Shown here: positions 23,711-37,271 of the stretch, piece after piece
How positions within the stretch are numbered: position 1 is the stretch's first letter
Layout: every line of letters starts with the position of its first letter
Assembly: GCF_000189635.1 (NCBI RefSeq)
Contig: NW_002476363.1
Location: forward strand, 186,001 to 250,000
DNA length: 64,000 bases
Source of the DNA: Tetrahymena thermophila SB210
Taxonomy: Eukaryota; Ciliophora; Oligohymenophorea; Hymenostomatida; Tetrahymenidae
Direction of reading: 5' to 3'
Position numbers and translations under genes: made by a program
Notes under the pieces: generated by a model
Databases searched by the model: none
Told to the model about the DNA's origin: nothing
What the model saw: the letters and a program-made list of their open reading frames with translations, nothing else

Positions 23711-25545
23711 ATAAAATAATTTAGGATAAATTTATTTTTTTTGTATGAATTGCATATTATATTTTCATTTTCGTTTTCAGTAAAGTGTTATAATTCTACA
23801 ATTAATTTTATTATATATATCTTAACATCCTTTAGTAAATTGTGTTATTAATGAATAAATAACATTAATAAACAGTTAATACTTATTAAAATTTAATAAA
23901 TAAAAATATTTAAATAAAAAAACTATTTTTAATAAAAAAATCTTGATTAAATGAGTCAAGTTATATGTAAAAATTATTACTTTAAATTATTTTTCACTTC
24001 TGATTTAATTTTAAAAATTTAAATTAATTCTTTCTGGTTAGTAAATTTTTAGAGTAAAGATTTATATAAAATTTTTTATTGAAAATAAAATTAAGATTTT
24101 CTCTTTTATTTCTAAATAATATGCTTGAAATATAAAATATTCATATAAATTCTTTATATCAAAAAAATATGAAATAATATATTTTGATATTTAGTAAAGA
24201 AAGCAATTAAGGATTATTTAATTTTTTTTGTTTAATAGTATATTGTCATCCACTAATTTAATTTAAAACTAAAATCAAGATTAATTATAAAATTTTATTT
24301 ATTTTAAAAGTTAAAATTTGACTTTAGCTAACAGAAATTATCTCATAAATAAGAATTTACTGTATTTTATGATTTATTCATATTCATTAAAAAAAAATAC
24401 AACAAATTTTCTGAAATAAATTAATCAAAAATTTAATTTTAACTTAGATATTAATTTTGTTTTCTCTAAAAAATGCACCATTTGATATTATTAATTTATG
24501 TCTAAAAAAGGCAAAATAAATTAAAATTATTAATAAATATTTGCTTTGGATTTTAATATCAAAAATATTACTTTTACAAATTAAATTAAAAATCAAAATT
24601 AACAATCTAATTAAATCCAATCTACTTTCTAAAAAATATTCCTTTTTTTTTCTTTATTGTAATATCAAATTTAATCAAACTTATGTATTTAAATGAAAGA
24701 AAGTTTTTAAAAATAGTTCTTTTTGGTTATAAATGAATATCTTAATAATCTATTTTAAATAAATTTTAATTTTTATATATCATTTTATCATAGAAGCTTA
24801 ATAAGATTAGCACTTAAAATAGTTTTTTATTAGATTTTATGATGTAAACATCTTGCTTATATTCTTTGATAAGCTAATAGAAATATTCCTTTTTCTTTCT
24901 TATTTGTAATTTAGAGTTTAATAAAGCTTAAATGTACATTAATACTTTTAATTTAATTATTTATTTATTTATTGATATACTTATTAATCCAAAAATATTT
25001 CTTTTATATTTTACGCTTTTTATTGATTTAAACACCAAATTAATTATTAGGTTCCCAAGAAGAAATGTTCCTTTTTTTTTCTATTTTGTAATCTCAGGTT
25101 TAAATAATTTAGTAGTAAATTAGAAAATAGTGTTCATTTTTTGAAAATGAATTTTGCTTAAAAGATTTTTATAAAAATTGTAAAATGATAATACTTTTTA
25201 CTAATTTTAGTTTTCTTGGAATTAGCTCGCAATTAAATATCATAATTCTACTTTAAAATGTTATAATGTAAATTTATTTCAAAGAGTTTTTTAAAGAGAA
25301 TTCAAAAATTTTATCTATTTTAGAAATTTATAAATATCTAATTAAAATTATTCAGAATCTGATAGTTTCCTTTCCTTATAATATTTTTGATAATTTTAAA
25401 ATAGACACAAACAAAACATTAAGCGCTGCTTTAAATGAACCTTAGACGCTATCTTAGAACTAGAATTTTAAAACAAAAATTACAATTAATAAGAATACCA
25501 AATTCTGTCAACAAAAAAAAAAATCAAAAATAACAAATATTTGAA
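23711..25545. repeat. Cluster A spacer with three pyrimidine/TTGTAAT modules
   Basis: 1.8 kb without a gene. It begins with the 3' flank shared among cluster A copies (TTGCATATTATATTTTCATT). It then holds three modules of a T/C tract, TTGTAAT and a TTTAAT-type end at about 24638-24680, 24883-24930 and 25066-25110, then a shared proximal block at about 25320-25450. The whole spacer aligns with those before copies 4 and 5, so it is part of the duplicated unit. Confidence 0.65.
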
Positions 25546-26415
25546 ATGAGCAATCAAAAAATTTTAGTCCTTGGTGCTACTGGATACATTGGATCAGCCA
25601 CTGTTAAGACCCTTGCTTCTCTTAAAGCTAATGTCGCTGCTGGTGTAAGAGATCCTACCAAGGTTAAAGAATTAGAAGCTGCTGGAGCAACTGTTGTTAA
25701 AGCTGATATGAATCAACCCTAATCTGAATTGGCTTAAATTCTCAAGAATTATGATCATCTTTATGTTGTAACTCCTGGTCATATTGATCGTACCAACTTA
25801 GCAATAAATGCTATCAAAGCCGCTCAAGAAGCCCACATTAAGTATATTCTTGTTGTTTCAATTACTGCTGCTGATAATCTCGAAATACTTTTTGGAAGGC
25901 AATTCAATCCTATTGAGAAAGAACTCAAATTGAGTGGACTTAATTTTGGTATTTTAAGATTACCCATTTTTACTGATAACATTTTCGGAAATGCTGAACA
26001 TATAAAGTCTCATAACACTTTCTACGGACCTATTGATGGTGATAAGAAGTTAGTGACTGTTGCTATCCAAGATGCTGCTCTTGCTGCTGCTACAATTCTT
26101 GTTAATCCCAGCAATCACATTGGAAAAACTTACTCTATTACAAGTGAATTAAGCTCCAGTGATGAATAAGCTTAATCTTATTCTTAGGCATTAGCAAGAC
26201 CAATCAAGTATGTGAATGGAACCTATGAAGGAACAAAAAAGGCCTTATTAAATTTCATGCCTGAATGGTAGGTTGATGGAGTGTTAGAATTATATAAGTT
26301 GATCGAAAAGCAAGAATAAAGCTAAATTACCCACACTAATGATTTCAAGACCATAACTGGTAAAGAACCAACCACTCATTTAAAGTTTATGCAACAATTT
26401 TCAGTTGCCTTTTGA
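25546..26415 (+). CDS. NmrA-like NAD(P)-binding protein, copy 3 (cluster A)
   Basis: Intronless 289 aa frame ending TGA 26413. It has the standard GATGYIG (10-16) and GVRD (33-36), then VTPGHIDR, SITAADN, GILRLPIFTDN, FYGPIDGDKK and VAIQDAALAAATIL. Nearly identical to copies 4 and 5; distinguishing residues are VAAGVRD rather than VTAGVRD, NLAINAIK, and LNFGILRLP with Phe for Tyr. Lys and Gln codons are mixed AAG/AAA and CAA/TAA/TAG. The C-terminus ends QQFSVAF. Same role as proposed for copy 1; differences from neighbours are conservative and no inactivating change is visible. Confidence 0.92.
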
Positions 26416-28089
26416 AAAAAATATTTTATATATGTATTAATTGCATATTATATTTTCATTTTCAGTAAAGTATTATAATATCTACAATTAATTTTATTAT
26501 AAATATCTTAACATCCTTTAGTAAATTGTGTTAAAAGTTAATAAATAGCATTAATAAACAATTACTATCTATTAAAATTAAATAAAAAATATTTAAACAA
26601 AAAAACTAATTTTTTTATGATTTTATCTTTTATGACTAAATAATATGCCTACAATAAAAAATACCATATAAATGATTAATATCAAAAAAATAAGAAATAA
26701 TATATTTTGATATTTAGTAGAAAAAACAATTAAAGATTATTTAATTTTTTTGTTTAATAGTATATTGTCATCCACTAATTTTATTTAAAACTAAAATCAA
26801 GATTAATCATAAAATTTTATTCACTTTAAAAATTAAAATCTGACTTTAGCTAGCTAAAATAGGTTTTCATAAATAAGAATTTACTGTATTTTATGATTTA
26901 TTCATATTCTTTAATAAAATAATACAATAAATTTTCTTAATTGGTGAATTAAGCAAAAATTTCATTTTAAGTTAGAAATAATTTTGTTTTTTCTGAAAAA
27001 TGTACCATATTTTATTATTAATTTACTGCCTAAAAAAGATAAAAATAAATGTACATTATTAATAAATATTTACTTTGGATTTTAATATCAAAAATATATC
27101 TTTTACAAATTTATAATCAAAATTAACAATCTAATTAAATCCAATCTACTTTCTAAAAAATATTCCTTTTTTTTTCTTTATTGTAATATCAAATTTAATC
27201 AAACTTATTTATTTAAATGAAAGAAAGTTTTAAAAATAGCTCTTTTGGATTATAAATGTATATCTCAATAATATATTATAAATAAATTTTATTTATCACT
27301 TTAACTTATAAGCTTAATAAGATTAGCACTTAAAATAATTTTTTTGTTAGATTTTATAATGTAAACATCTTGTTTTTATTATAACTTCTAATTTAAATTT
27401 AAATACTAAAATTCTTTAATAAGCTAATAGAAATATTCCTTTTTCTTTCTTATTTGTAATTTAGAGTTTAATAAAGCTTAAATGTACATTAATACTTTTA
27501 ATTTAATTATTTATTTATTGATATACTTATTAATCCAAAAATATTTCTTTTATATTTTACGCTTTTTATTGATTTAAACACCAAATTAATTATTAGGTTC
27601 CCAAGAAGAAATGTTCCTTTTTTTTTCTATTTTGTAATCTCAGGTTTAAATAATTTAGTAGTAAATTAGAAAATAGTGTTCATTTTTGAAAATGAATTTT
27701 GCTTAAAAGATTTTTATAAAAATTGTAAAATGATAATACTTTTTACTAATTTTAGTTTTCTTGGAATTAGCTCGCAATTAAATATCATAATTCTACTTTA
27801 AAATGTTATAATGTGAATTTATTTTGAGAAGATTTTTAAAGCTAATTGAAAAACTTTATCTATTTTAGAAATTTATAAATATCTAATTAAAATTATTCAG
27901 AATCTGATAGTTTCCTTTCCTTATAATATTTTTGATAAATTTAAAATAGACACAAACAAAACATTAAGCGCTGCTTTAAATGAACCTTAGACGCTATCTT
28001 AGAACTAGAATTTTAAAACAAAAATAACAATTAATAAGAATACCAAATTCTATCAACAAAAAAAAAATCAAAAATAACAAATATTTGAA
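26416..28089. repeat. Cluster A spacer with three pyrimidine/TTGTAAT modules
   Basis: 1.67 kb. Modules lie at about 27161-27204, 27434-27480 and 27610-27656, in the same order as before copy 3. Long stretches around 27430-27800 are almost identical to 24880-25260, indicating a recent duplication or conversion covering promoter and gene together. Confidence 0.65.
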
Positions 28090-28959
28090 ATGAGCAATCA
28101 AAAAATTTTAGTCCTTGGTGCTACTGGATACATTGGATCAGCCACTGTTAAGACCCTTGCTTCTCTTAAAGCTAATGTCACTGCTGGTGTAAGAGATCCT
28201 ACCAAGGTTAAAGAATTAGAAGCTGCTGGAGCAACTGTTGTTAAAGCTGATATGAATCAACCCTAATCTGAATTGGCTTAAATTCTCAAGAATTATGATC
28301 ATCTTTATGTTGTAACTCCTGGTCATATTGATCGTACCAACTTAGCAGTTAATGCTATCAAAGCCGCTCAAGAAGCTCACGTTAAGTATATTCTTGTTGT
28401 TTCAATTACTGCTGCTGATAATCTCGAAATACTTTTTGGAAGACAATTCAATCCTATTGAGAAAGAACTCAAATTGAGTGGACTTAATTATGGTATTTTA
28501 AGATTACCCATTTTTACTGATAACATTTTCGGAAATGCTGAACATATAAAGTCTCATAACACTTTCTACGGACCTATCGATGGTGATAAGAAGTTAGTGA
28601 CTGTTGCTATCCAAGATGCTGCTCTTGCTGCTGCTACAATTCTTGTTAATCCCAGCAATCACATTGGAAAAACTTACTCTATTACAAGTGAATTAAGCTC
28701 CAGTGATGAATAAGCTTAATCTTATTCTTAGGCATTAGCAAGACCAATCAAGTATGTGAATGGAACCTATGAAGGAACAAAAAAGGCCTTATTAAATTTC
28801 ATGCCTGAATGGTAGGTTGATGGAGTGTTAGAATTATATAAGTTGATCGAAAAGCAAGAATAAAGCTAAATTACCCACACTAATGATTTCAAGACCATAA
28901 CTGGTAAAGAACCAACCGCTCATTTAAAGTTTATGCAATAATTTTCAGTTGCCTTTTGA
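28090..28959 (+). CDS. NmrA-like NAD(P)-binding protein, copy 4 (cluster A)
   Basis: Intronless 289 aa frame ending TGA 28957. Differs from copy 3 by only a handful of residues: VTAGVRD, NLAVNAIK, AHVKYIL, LNYGILRLP and PTAHLKF (Ala for Thr). It shares with copy 3 the KKLVTVAIQD block, where other copies have KKFVTV. All family motifs (GATGYIG, VTPGHIDR, NTFYGPIDG, MPEWQVDG) are intact. High identity extends into the upstream spacer, so copies 3 and 4 form the youngest pair in cluster A. Confidence 0.92.
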
Positions 28960-30597
28960 AAAAATAATTTTATGTATTAATTGCAATTTATATTTTCATT
29001 TTCAATAAAGTGTTATTATATCTACAATTAATTTTATTATAAATATCTAAACATCCTTTAGTAAATTGTGTTAAAAATTAATAAATAGCATTAATAAACA
29101 ATTAATACTTATTAAAATTAAATAAAAATATTTAAATAATAAAATTAATTTTTGATTTATAAAAAATTTTGATTGATTTTTAGAGTAAAATTAAATCATT
29201 TATAAAGTTTTTTATTGAAAATAAATTTATGATTATTTTATCTTTTACGCCTAAATAATATGCATACAATAAAAAATAACATATAAATGATTAATATCAA
29301 AAAAATATGAAATAATATATTTTGATATTTAGTAGAGAAATCAATTAAAGATTATTTAAATTTTTTTGTTTAATTGTATTTTGTCATCCTTCTAATTTTA
29401 TTTAAATATAAAATCAAGATTAATTATAAAATAAAATTTTATATACTTTAAAAATTAAAATTTGACTATAGCTAACAAAAATAGGCTCTGATAAATAAAA
29501 ATTTAATATTATTAATTTACTACCTAAAAAAGGTAAAAATAAATGTACATTATTAATAAATATTTACATTGGATTTTAATATCAAAAATATATCTTTTAC
29601 AAATTAAATTAATAATCAAAATTAACAATCTAATAAAATCCAATCTACTTTCTAAAAAAGATTCCTTTTTTTTTCTTTATTGTAATATCAAATTTAATCA
29701 AACTTATTTATTTAAATGAAAGAAAGTTTTAAAAATAGCTCTTATGGATTATAAATGAATATCTCAATAATATATAATAAATTAATTTTTTTGTATCACT
29801 TTATCTTAGAAGCTTAATAAGATTAGCACTTAAAATAGTTTTTTTTTGTTAGATTTTATCATGTAAACATCTTGCTTATATTATAAATTCTAATATAAAT
29901 TTAAAAATTAAAATTGTATAATTAGCTAATAGAAATATTCCTTTTTTTTTCTTATTTGTAATCTAGAGTTTAATAAAGCTTAAATTTATAGTAACATTTT
30001 TAATAAAATTTAATTTTTTATTTATTGATATTATTATTAATCCAAAAATATTTCTTTTATATTTTATGCAATTTTATTTATTTAAACACCAAATTAATTA
30101 ATTTATGTTCTGATAGAAATGTTCCTTTTTTTTTCTATTTTGTAATCTCAGGTTTAATCAATTTAATAGGAAATTAGGAAATAGTGCTCATTTTTTGAAA
30201 ATGAATTTTACTTAAAAGATTTTTATAAAAATTGTAAAATAATAATATTTTTTACGAATTTAGTTTTCTTGGAATAAGCTCGCAATTAAATATCATTATT
30301 CTAATTTAAAATTTTACATGTAAATTTATTTTCAGTAGATTTTTAAAGATAATTGAAAAACTTTATCTATTTTAGAAATTTATAAATATCTAATTAAAAT
30401 TATTCAGAATCTGAAGCTTACTTTCCTTTTAATATTTTTGATAATTTTAAAATAGACACAAACAAAACATCAAGAGCCTCTTTAAATTAACCTTAGACTC
30501 TATCTTAGAATTAGAATTTTAAAACAAAAATAACAAATAATCAAAATACCAAATTCTATCAACAAAAAAAAAAAATCAAAAATAACAAATATTTGAA
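28960..30597. repeat. Cluster A spacer with three pyrimidine/TTGTAAT modules
   Basis: 1.64 kb. Modules at about 29660-29702, 29935-29982 and 30119-30165, then the proximal shared block near 30375. More diverged from the copy 3 and 4 spacers than those are from each other. Confidence 0.65.
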
Positions 30598-31467
30598 ATG
30601 AGCAATCAAAAAATTTTAGTCCTTGGTGCTACTGGATACATTGGATCAGCCACTGTTAAGACCCTTGCTTCTCTTAAAGCTAATGTCACTGCTGGTGTAA
30701 GAGATCCTACCAAGGTTAAAGAATTAGAAGCTGCTGGAGCAACTGTTGTTAAAGCTGATATGAGTCAACCCTAATCTGAATTGGCTTAAATTCTCAAGAA
30801 TTATGATCATCTTTATGTTGTAACTCCTGGTCATATTGATCGTACCAACTTAGCAGTTAATGCTATCAAAGCCGCTCAAGAAGCCCACATTAAGTATATT
30901 CTTGTTGTTTCAATTACTGCTGCTGATAATCTCGAAATACTTTTTGGAAGACAATTCAATCCTATTGAGAAAGAACTCAAATTGAGTGGACTTAATTATG
31001 GTATTTTAAGATTACCCATTTTTACTGATAACATTTTCGGAAATGCTGAACATATAAAGTCTCATAACACTTTCTACGGACCTATTGATGGTGATAAGAA
31101 GTTTGTCACTGTTGCTATCCAAGATGCTGCTCTTGCTGCTGCTACAATTCTTGTTAATCCCAGCGATCACATTGGAAAAACTTACTCTATTACAAGTGAA
31201 TTAAGCTCCAGTGATGAATAAGCTTAATCATATTCTTAGGCATTAGCAAGACCAATCAAGTATGTGAATGGAACCTATGAAGGAACAAAAAAGGCCTTAT
31301 TAAATTTCATGCCTGAATGGTAGGTTGATGGAGTGTTAGAATTATATAAGTTGATCGAAAAGCAAGAATAAAGCCAAATTAACCACACTAATGATTTCAA
31401 GACAATAACTGGTAAAGAACCAACCACTCACTTAAAGTTTATGCAACAATTTTCAGTTGCCTTTTGA
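30598..31467 (+). CDS. NmrA-like NAD(P)-binding protein, copy 5 (cluster A)
   Basis: Intronless 289 aa frame ending TGA 31465. Cluster A type, with ADMSQPQ (Ser for Asn in copies 3/4), KKFVTVAIQD, NPSDHIGK (Asp for Asn) and QINHTNDFK near the end. Motifs for dinucleotide binding and the family core are unchanged. It is the last cluster A copy; 1.2 kb of AT-rich DNA follows before an unrelated secreted-protein gene. Confidence 0.92.
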
Positions 31468-32654
31468 ATTTAGAATTTTGGATAAATTTATTTTATATGT
31501 ATTAATTGCATATCATATTTTCATTTTCAGTAAAGTATTATAATATCTACAATTAATTTTTTTAATAAATATCTCTATATACTTTAGTAAACTGTGAAAT
31601 AAATCAATTAATAAACTTAATATATTCTACTACTTATTAAAATTAAATAAAAGGGAAATATTTAAGTAAAAAAATAATCTTGATATATTAAAATCATGAT
31701 TAAATGAGTAAAGTTATATTAATAAATAATTACTTTAATATTTATATCTCTTGTTGAAAATTAGAATTAATTTCTTTTTGTTTTGAAAATTTTTAGAGTA
31801 AAAATATTTATTGTCTTTTATAAAATTTTTTATTTAAAATAAAGTTAACATTTTATTTACATATAAATAATTTATATCAAAAAAATATGAAGTACAATAT
31901 TTAGATATTTATTAGAGAAAATAATTAAAGATTATTTAATTTTTTAGTTTAATAGTATATTGCCATTCACTATTTTTTATTTAAAGCTCAAAATTAGGTT
32001 TATTTTATTAACTCTAAAAATTAAAATTTGATTTTAGCTAACTAAAATAGGCTCTCGTCATCTGAATTTATTGTATTTTATGATTTTTTCATATTTTTTA
32101 TAATATTAATAAAATTAATTTTCTTTTTCTGTTAAAATTTGCATAAATTTTTTTAAATCTTCAAGTTTTATCATAGCGATTTCACTTATCATTTATATAT
32201 CCTTTTGTCCTTTAAATAATAATAAATATTAAACTTACATTAGTAAAACATATTTTAATAAATTCAAATACATTTAATTTAATTTACAAAAGAGGTTATA
32301 TTTACATTCTTTGGATTAAATTTGTCTGAACATATAGAATATATAATTTTTAAGATAAAAAAACTAATAATAAATAATATATATTTAATATGTTGCTAAT
32401 CTATTCAACTTAAAAATTTTGTTGATATAATATAAGGATGAAGATAAATATAGTCAAATTAATTTTAAGTTCATCAAATACATTCATTATTAATTTAATT
32501 TTTTATTTGTAAAAAATGATTCCAATTTCATTTCTTTTATAATATTTTTTTAGTAAGTGTTTAATTGAAATACTCATAAGTAAAATTAATAAATTCATAT
32601 TTTAAAAATAAATAAAGTTAATCAAAATTACTAAAAAAGATAAAATAAAAAAAA
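31468..32654. other. Intergenic stretch after cluster A
   Basis: Starts with decaying similarity to the cluster A 3' flank, then unique AT-rich DNA. No gene seen. Confidence 0.55.
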
Positions 32655-32939
32655 ATGAAAATATAATAAACTATTATTTTGATTTCTATACTCTCCTTGT
32701 TAAGTTTAGCAGCTGTTATCACCTTGACAAAGACCAGTTAAGATGTCTTATAAACTGAAGAAGTTCCTTGCTTTAATTTAAATTATAGACCTGGCAGAGG
32801 TGATGTTGTTTAGGCCTAAAACACTTGTAGTAAGTCTAAGTACTTTACTTTTATTATCTATAATGATGAATGTAGTACCTTATCAAAGACCTCATGTTTA
32901 CGCTAAGATGAATAGCAACCTATTTATTGGCTCTTCTGA
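32655..32939 (+). CDS. Small secreted cysteine-containing protein (94 aa)
   Basis: ATG 32655 to TGA 32937, intronless. The N-terminus MKIQQTIILISILSLLSL is a clear signal peptide. The mature part is about 70 residues with four cysteines, a CSKSKYFTF block and the end PIYWLF. It is homologous to the minus-strand gene at 51188-51496: near-identical leader, ITL-(T/Q)-K-x-SQ after it, and C-S-x-SKYFT in the middle. No known family recognised. It lies between clusters A and B of the NmrA-like array. Export is inferred from the leader; function unknown. Confidence 0.8.
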
Positions 32940-33677
32940 ATATAAGTACAAACCAATCTAATAATTTGACTGTTGATTAAAAAATAAAACTCTTTTATAG
33001 AAATGGAATACTTATTATCGTATAGTAATATTTAATTTTTTAAATGTCTAACTAGTGAATTAATCAATAAATATTTTAATTTAAAAGCATTTAAATTAAT
33101 TATTAAAATATTTCATAGATTTGCTTATTATAAATTATGAAAATTATCTTCATATAAAAAATAAAACTCTTTAAATTTAAATTAATATAAATTTAAAATG
33201 AATAAATATAATTAATTACTCAGTATTTTAAAAAGAAAGTAAATAAATTTGTATTAAAAATTAAATAGCAAATTATTTGTTTTTTTTAATTTTTTATTAT
33301 ATATATATATATAAATAAGCAGTATTTTTTTTAAATTGATTTTGATAATTAAATTATATTTTGAATGGTAATTTAAAAAAAAATTATATTTTAAGTTGAT
33401 TTTACATTATTTATTTTAATCAAATATTGTTAAATATTTAATAATTAATTATTTTAATTGTAAAAAATTGAAATGTATTTTATCTTTTCAAAAAAATAAA
33501 AGTTGATATTTATTTATTTATTTATCTATCATATATTTTGTAATATGATATAAGTTAAAATATAATAATTAATATTTTATTTAATGTTTATATAATAATT
33601 TTTATATTTCTAATACATAAAGAATATATTGATAATCAACACAGATTTTTAATGTAATCTATCAGTTTGTTTTTTAT
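32940..33677. other. Convergent intergenic stretch
   Basis: AT-rich sequence between two convergent small secreted-protein genes. Includes an AT dinucleotide run near 33300. No gene seen. Confidence 0.6.
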
Positions 33678-34241
33678 TCAATTTTTGTTCTTTTCTTAAA
33701 TATAAGTTGTATCGGTCTCGGGGTCAAATTAAATGTTATAATTAGAGAGGGCTTTGGTGCTAATAGAGTATGTATGTGTATATTCTGATGGAACAATCAA
33801 TATTTCATATACTTTTTCTTCCTTAATGTATCTAGAGTATTAAGAAGGCTTGATGGTGATTGTGTAAACGTCATTATCTTCTGTCAATAAGCTGATTTTA
33901 ATATCTTTAAGCTTCTTAAGTTTTTCAACTCTAAGTTAATAGTCGTGTTTAGGTGAAGCTGTATAGTCGACTCCATCAACATTTAGTCTATTGAGGAAGA
34001 AATCATAGATTATGGATGGAATGTAGATATAAGGGTCAGTTGAGTTAAAAGTAGCAAAGCATCCTCCATATAAAGGAAAGTCATCAGCGTAATAAGCCTC
34101 TTGAACAAGAAGATTAGAAGATCCATCTTAATGATTTAAAGCAATTTTTTTAGATTCCTTCAAGTTATTCTAAAAGGAACCTAAGAACACTAAAGATGTA
34201 GCAATCAAAGAAACAACCAATAAAGCTTTTAAAGCACTCAT
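33678..34241 (-). CDS. Secreted protein of unknown function (187 aa)
   Basis: ATG at 34241, TGA at 33678-33680, intronless, 564 nt. MSALKALLVVSLIATSLVFLG is a signal peptide. The mature region is hydrophilic and beta-rich looking, with an FPLYGGCFATFNSTDPYIYI block and a Tyr/Thr-rich C-terminal part. One cysteine, no membrane segment, no repeat. Family not recognised. The leader differs from the 94 aa gene, so the two are neighbours, not paralogs. Codon use (many C-ending codons such as ATC, TAC, AAG) supports real coding. Confidence 0.85.
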
Positions 34242-36164
34242 TCACTTTAATTTAATCAAGCAGCAATTTAAATTTTATTAAAATAATTATAAATGAAGGT
34301 TTAAACATATAATACTTTGTTTTTAGTTCACACATTAAATTCTTTTATTCAATCTTCCAACCAAATAAATATCAGTCTTTTCATTTATTGTTGTTTCTAT
34401 ATTTTTTTGTTCAGAAACAATTAAATCAAAATTAATTTTGGATCAATTGAGAAAGAAATTAGTTTATTTTTTATTCATTATAAAAACCAATAATCCGTAT
34501 AAATTAAAGATATAAATCGAATATTACCTATGAAAATGAAACTCTAATAAGATAATTTCTGCTATTTTTTATGTGATACAAATTAGAAATTTTATTTTCT
34601 AAAAAGAATTTTCATCTTTTCTTTATTTTAAATTGAAAGACGCTTTATTTATTTTTAACATTTTTTTTGAAATTTCTAAATTTTCTGATCCATCAGAAAA
34701 TTAAAACAAAATATGAGCAAAAAAAGGGATACCATTCTTTTCTATATGAAAATCAAGATAGGATTTCATAATCTTTGTTTTGTAAAAGATTAAATTTAAT
34801 TATAAATTGGGATTCATTTTATTTTTAATACATACTACTTATTTTGGCTATGTATGAATAATACTTTATTTATCTATTTGACATTACATAATCAGAAATT
34901 AGTTTTTTATATTTTTGATCCACCTCTTTTTCAATTAAATCCTTTTAAAAAATTCAATTTATTAAAATTATAAAAAAATTAAAAAATATATAATTTAAAT
35001 TAATCTATTTTTTTTATTTTGATCTATGAAATTTTCTATATAATTAATTGATTTATTTTATCAATATTTAAAAACTAGTTAAAAAACTTAATCTATTGTA
35101 ATATTTAATCACTTTATTAAGTATCCATCCAAGAGGAATAAATTATTTATTTATTTTTATTTCCCTTGAGAAAATATGATAGTTAACTAATTAGCTATAT
35201 CTTATAAAGGTAATATATCTCAATAATTATTGGCAACATAATTGAAATATTTATAGTTAATATTGCCATAAATTTAGAATAATAAAAAAGTTAAATAATA
35301 TATATCTATTTATTTTATCATTTTTCTTTCCAAAAATAAAAATTTCAAATGAGTTATAATTTTTTTTTAGTTATTTTCACACTTACTATTTTTATAAATA
35401 AAAAATGTTATTTTAAAAATAAATTCTGTTTAAGCAATGATTGTTTTTTATTTAGAATGATATTAATTATATTCTATTGTTTATTTCGTTTTGCAAATAT
35501 AAAAACATAAACATTTTTACTCATTTTTTTATAATTTGACCATAATAGTAATTTAAAATAATGCTATTAGTCATATTTTAATTTTACATTTATTTTAAAA
35601 AAAGAATTTATCTAGCTTTTATCTAGAATATTGTGAATAAAGTTTTTTTAGGTAATATTAAAGAAATATTTAAATAATAATAAATAAAAATATCATTAAT
35701 TAATTTCTAACAAACTAAGCAAAAATTTTTAAAAATATTATATAAAACTCATTTAATATTATTAAATACATTTGTTGTGACATTTAAATTTTGTATTCAA
35801 AAAAAAATATGGCCTGCTTACCATCTATTTTTCATTGAATTAGTATTCATTATTAATTATATTTAAATTGTTTAAAATAGAAAGTGAATATTTTTATTAA
35901 AATTTTCTTCAATTATTCTTTTTTTATTCTAATTAAAATAGTAATCTCTGTTTTAATTAAATCTAAAAAAGGAAATAATTCAATTTTTCTTTCTTTAATT
36001 AATGTACTGTTTCATGTAACCAAAATACGATAAAAATAGATTATCTTAAACTTCATAATAAATAGGATTTCTAAATCTTTAAATAATTATATTTTAATAA
36101 AATAAAAAAAAATAGTAAAACATAAATAAAAATCTTCAATAAGAAAACAAAAATAACTAACAAA
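34242..36164. other. Intergenic stretch between clusters
   Basis: 1.9 kb of AT-rich DNA with homopolymer runs. Contains the promoters of the divergent secreted-protein gene (-) and NmrA-like copy 6 (+). The cluster A and B modules are not obvious here. Confidence 0.55.
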
Positions 36165-37031
36165 ATGGCTCCAAAAATTATCGTCTTAGGTTCAACTGGC
36201 TACATTGGATCTGCAACTGTTAAAACTCTTGCTTAGTAAAAGGCTAATATTACTGCTGGTGTAAGAGATCCTTCTAAAGCTTAGGAATTAGTAAATGCTG
36301 GTGCTAAAGTTATTAAAGCTGATATGGGCCTTAAGTAAACTGAGCTTGCATCTATTCTCGCTAACTATGATCATCTTTATGTTGTTACTCCTGGACACAT
36401 TGATCGTACTAATTTAACTCTTAATGCCATCAAAGCAGCTAAATAGGCAAACATCAAATACATCCTTGTTGTTTCTATTCCTCCAGCTGATAATCTTAAC
36501 ATTCTTTTTGGAAGATAATTTACACCTATTGAGAAAGAACTTAAATCAAGTGGATTGACTTATGGATTGTTGAGATTACCTATGTTTGTTGATAATATCT
36601 GGGGTAATGCTGAAGCTATTAAAACTCAAAACACTTTCTATGGACCAATTGATGGAAGTAAAAAGTTTGTCACTGTTGCAGTGTAAGATGCAGCATTAGC
36701 AGCTGCTGTAATTCTTTAAAACCCTACAAATCATGCTAATAAAACTTACACACTAACCAGTGATTTTAGTAGTAGTGATGAGTAGGCCTAATTTTATACT
36801 TAGGCTCTTGGTAGAACTATTAAATATGTATCTGGTGGTTATGAAGCAACAAAGTAAGCACTTCTAAAATTCATGCCTGAATGGTAAGTTGATGGTATTT
36901 TAGAGTTGTACAAACTTGTTGAGAACCAAGATGCAAGTCAGACTACTTTTACTAACGACTTCAAAAAAATAACTGGCTAAGAACCTACTACTCACGCAAA
37001 GTGGATGCAACAATTTTCAAAAGCTTTTTGA
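36165..37031 (+). CDS. NmrA-like NAD(P)-binding protein, copy 6 (intermediate)
   Basis: Intronless 288 aa frame, TGA 37029; one residue shorter than the others because it starts M-A-P-K-I-I-V-L-G. The nucleotide motif is GSTGYIG (Ser for Ala). It mixes cluster features: VTPGHIDRTNL and QQFSKAF resemble cluster A, while NIWGNAE, VAVQDAALAAAVIL and DFSSSDEQ lean to cluster B, so it may be close to the ancestor of cluster B. Block SIPPADN is unique. The C-terminal FMPEWQVDG is intact. Confidence 0.92.
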
Positions 37032-37271
37032 AAAAGTTTTAATAATTAATTAGTGATCTTTAACTCTTTATTATATTAAAACTAGCCATTAATAATTAGC
37101 TTATGCTTATTTTATGATTTTAAGAGTATGAATTATATTTGTTCAAGTTTGTAATCAAAATTTTTTAAAGACACTTATTAATTTAAAATAAAATTTCCTT
37201 AATCAATAAATATTATTAAATCTCATGTAAGCATTAATAAGAATAATGAAATACTGAAAAAATATCAATGT

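Noticed and set aside
24932..25123. 63 aa plus-strand ORF in a cluster A spacer
   Set aside because: Hydrophobic low-complexity translation of a non-coding duplicated spacer; the frame is not preserved in the sister spacers.
25930..31221. 79 aa plus-strand ORFs starting MSGLN
   Set aside because: They are internal fragments of cluster A NmrA-like proteins, produced by reading TAA/TAG as stops; the full frames are 289 aa.
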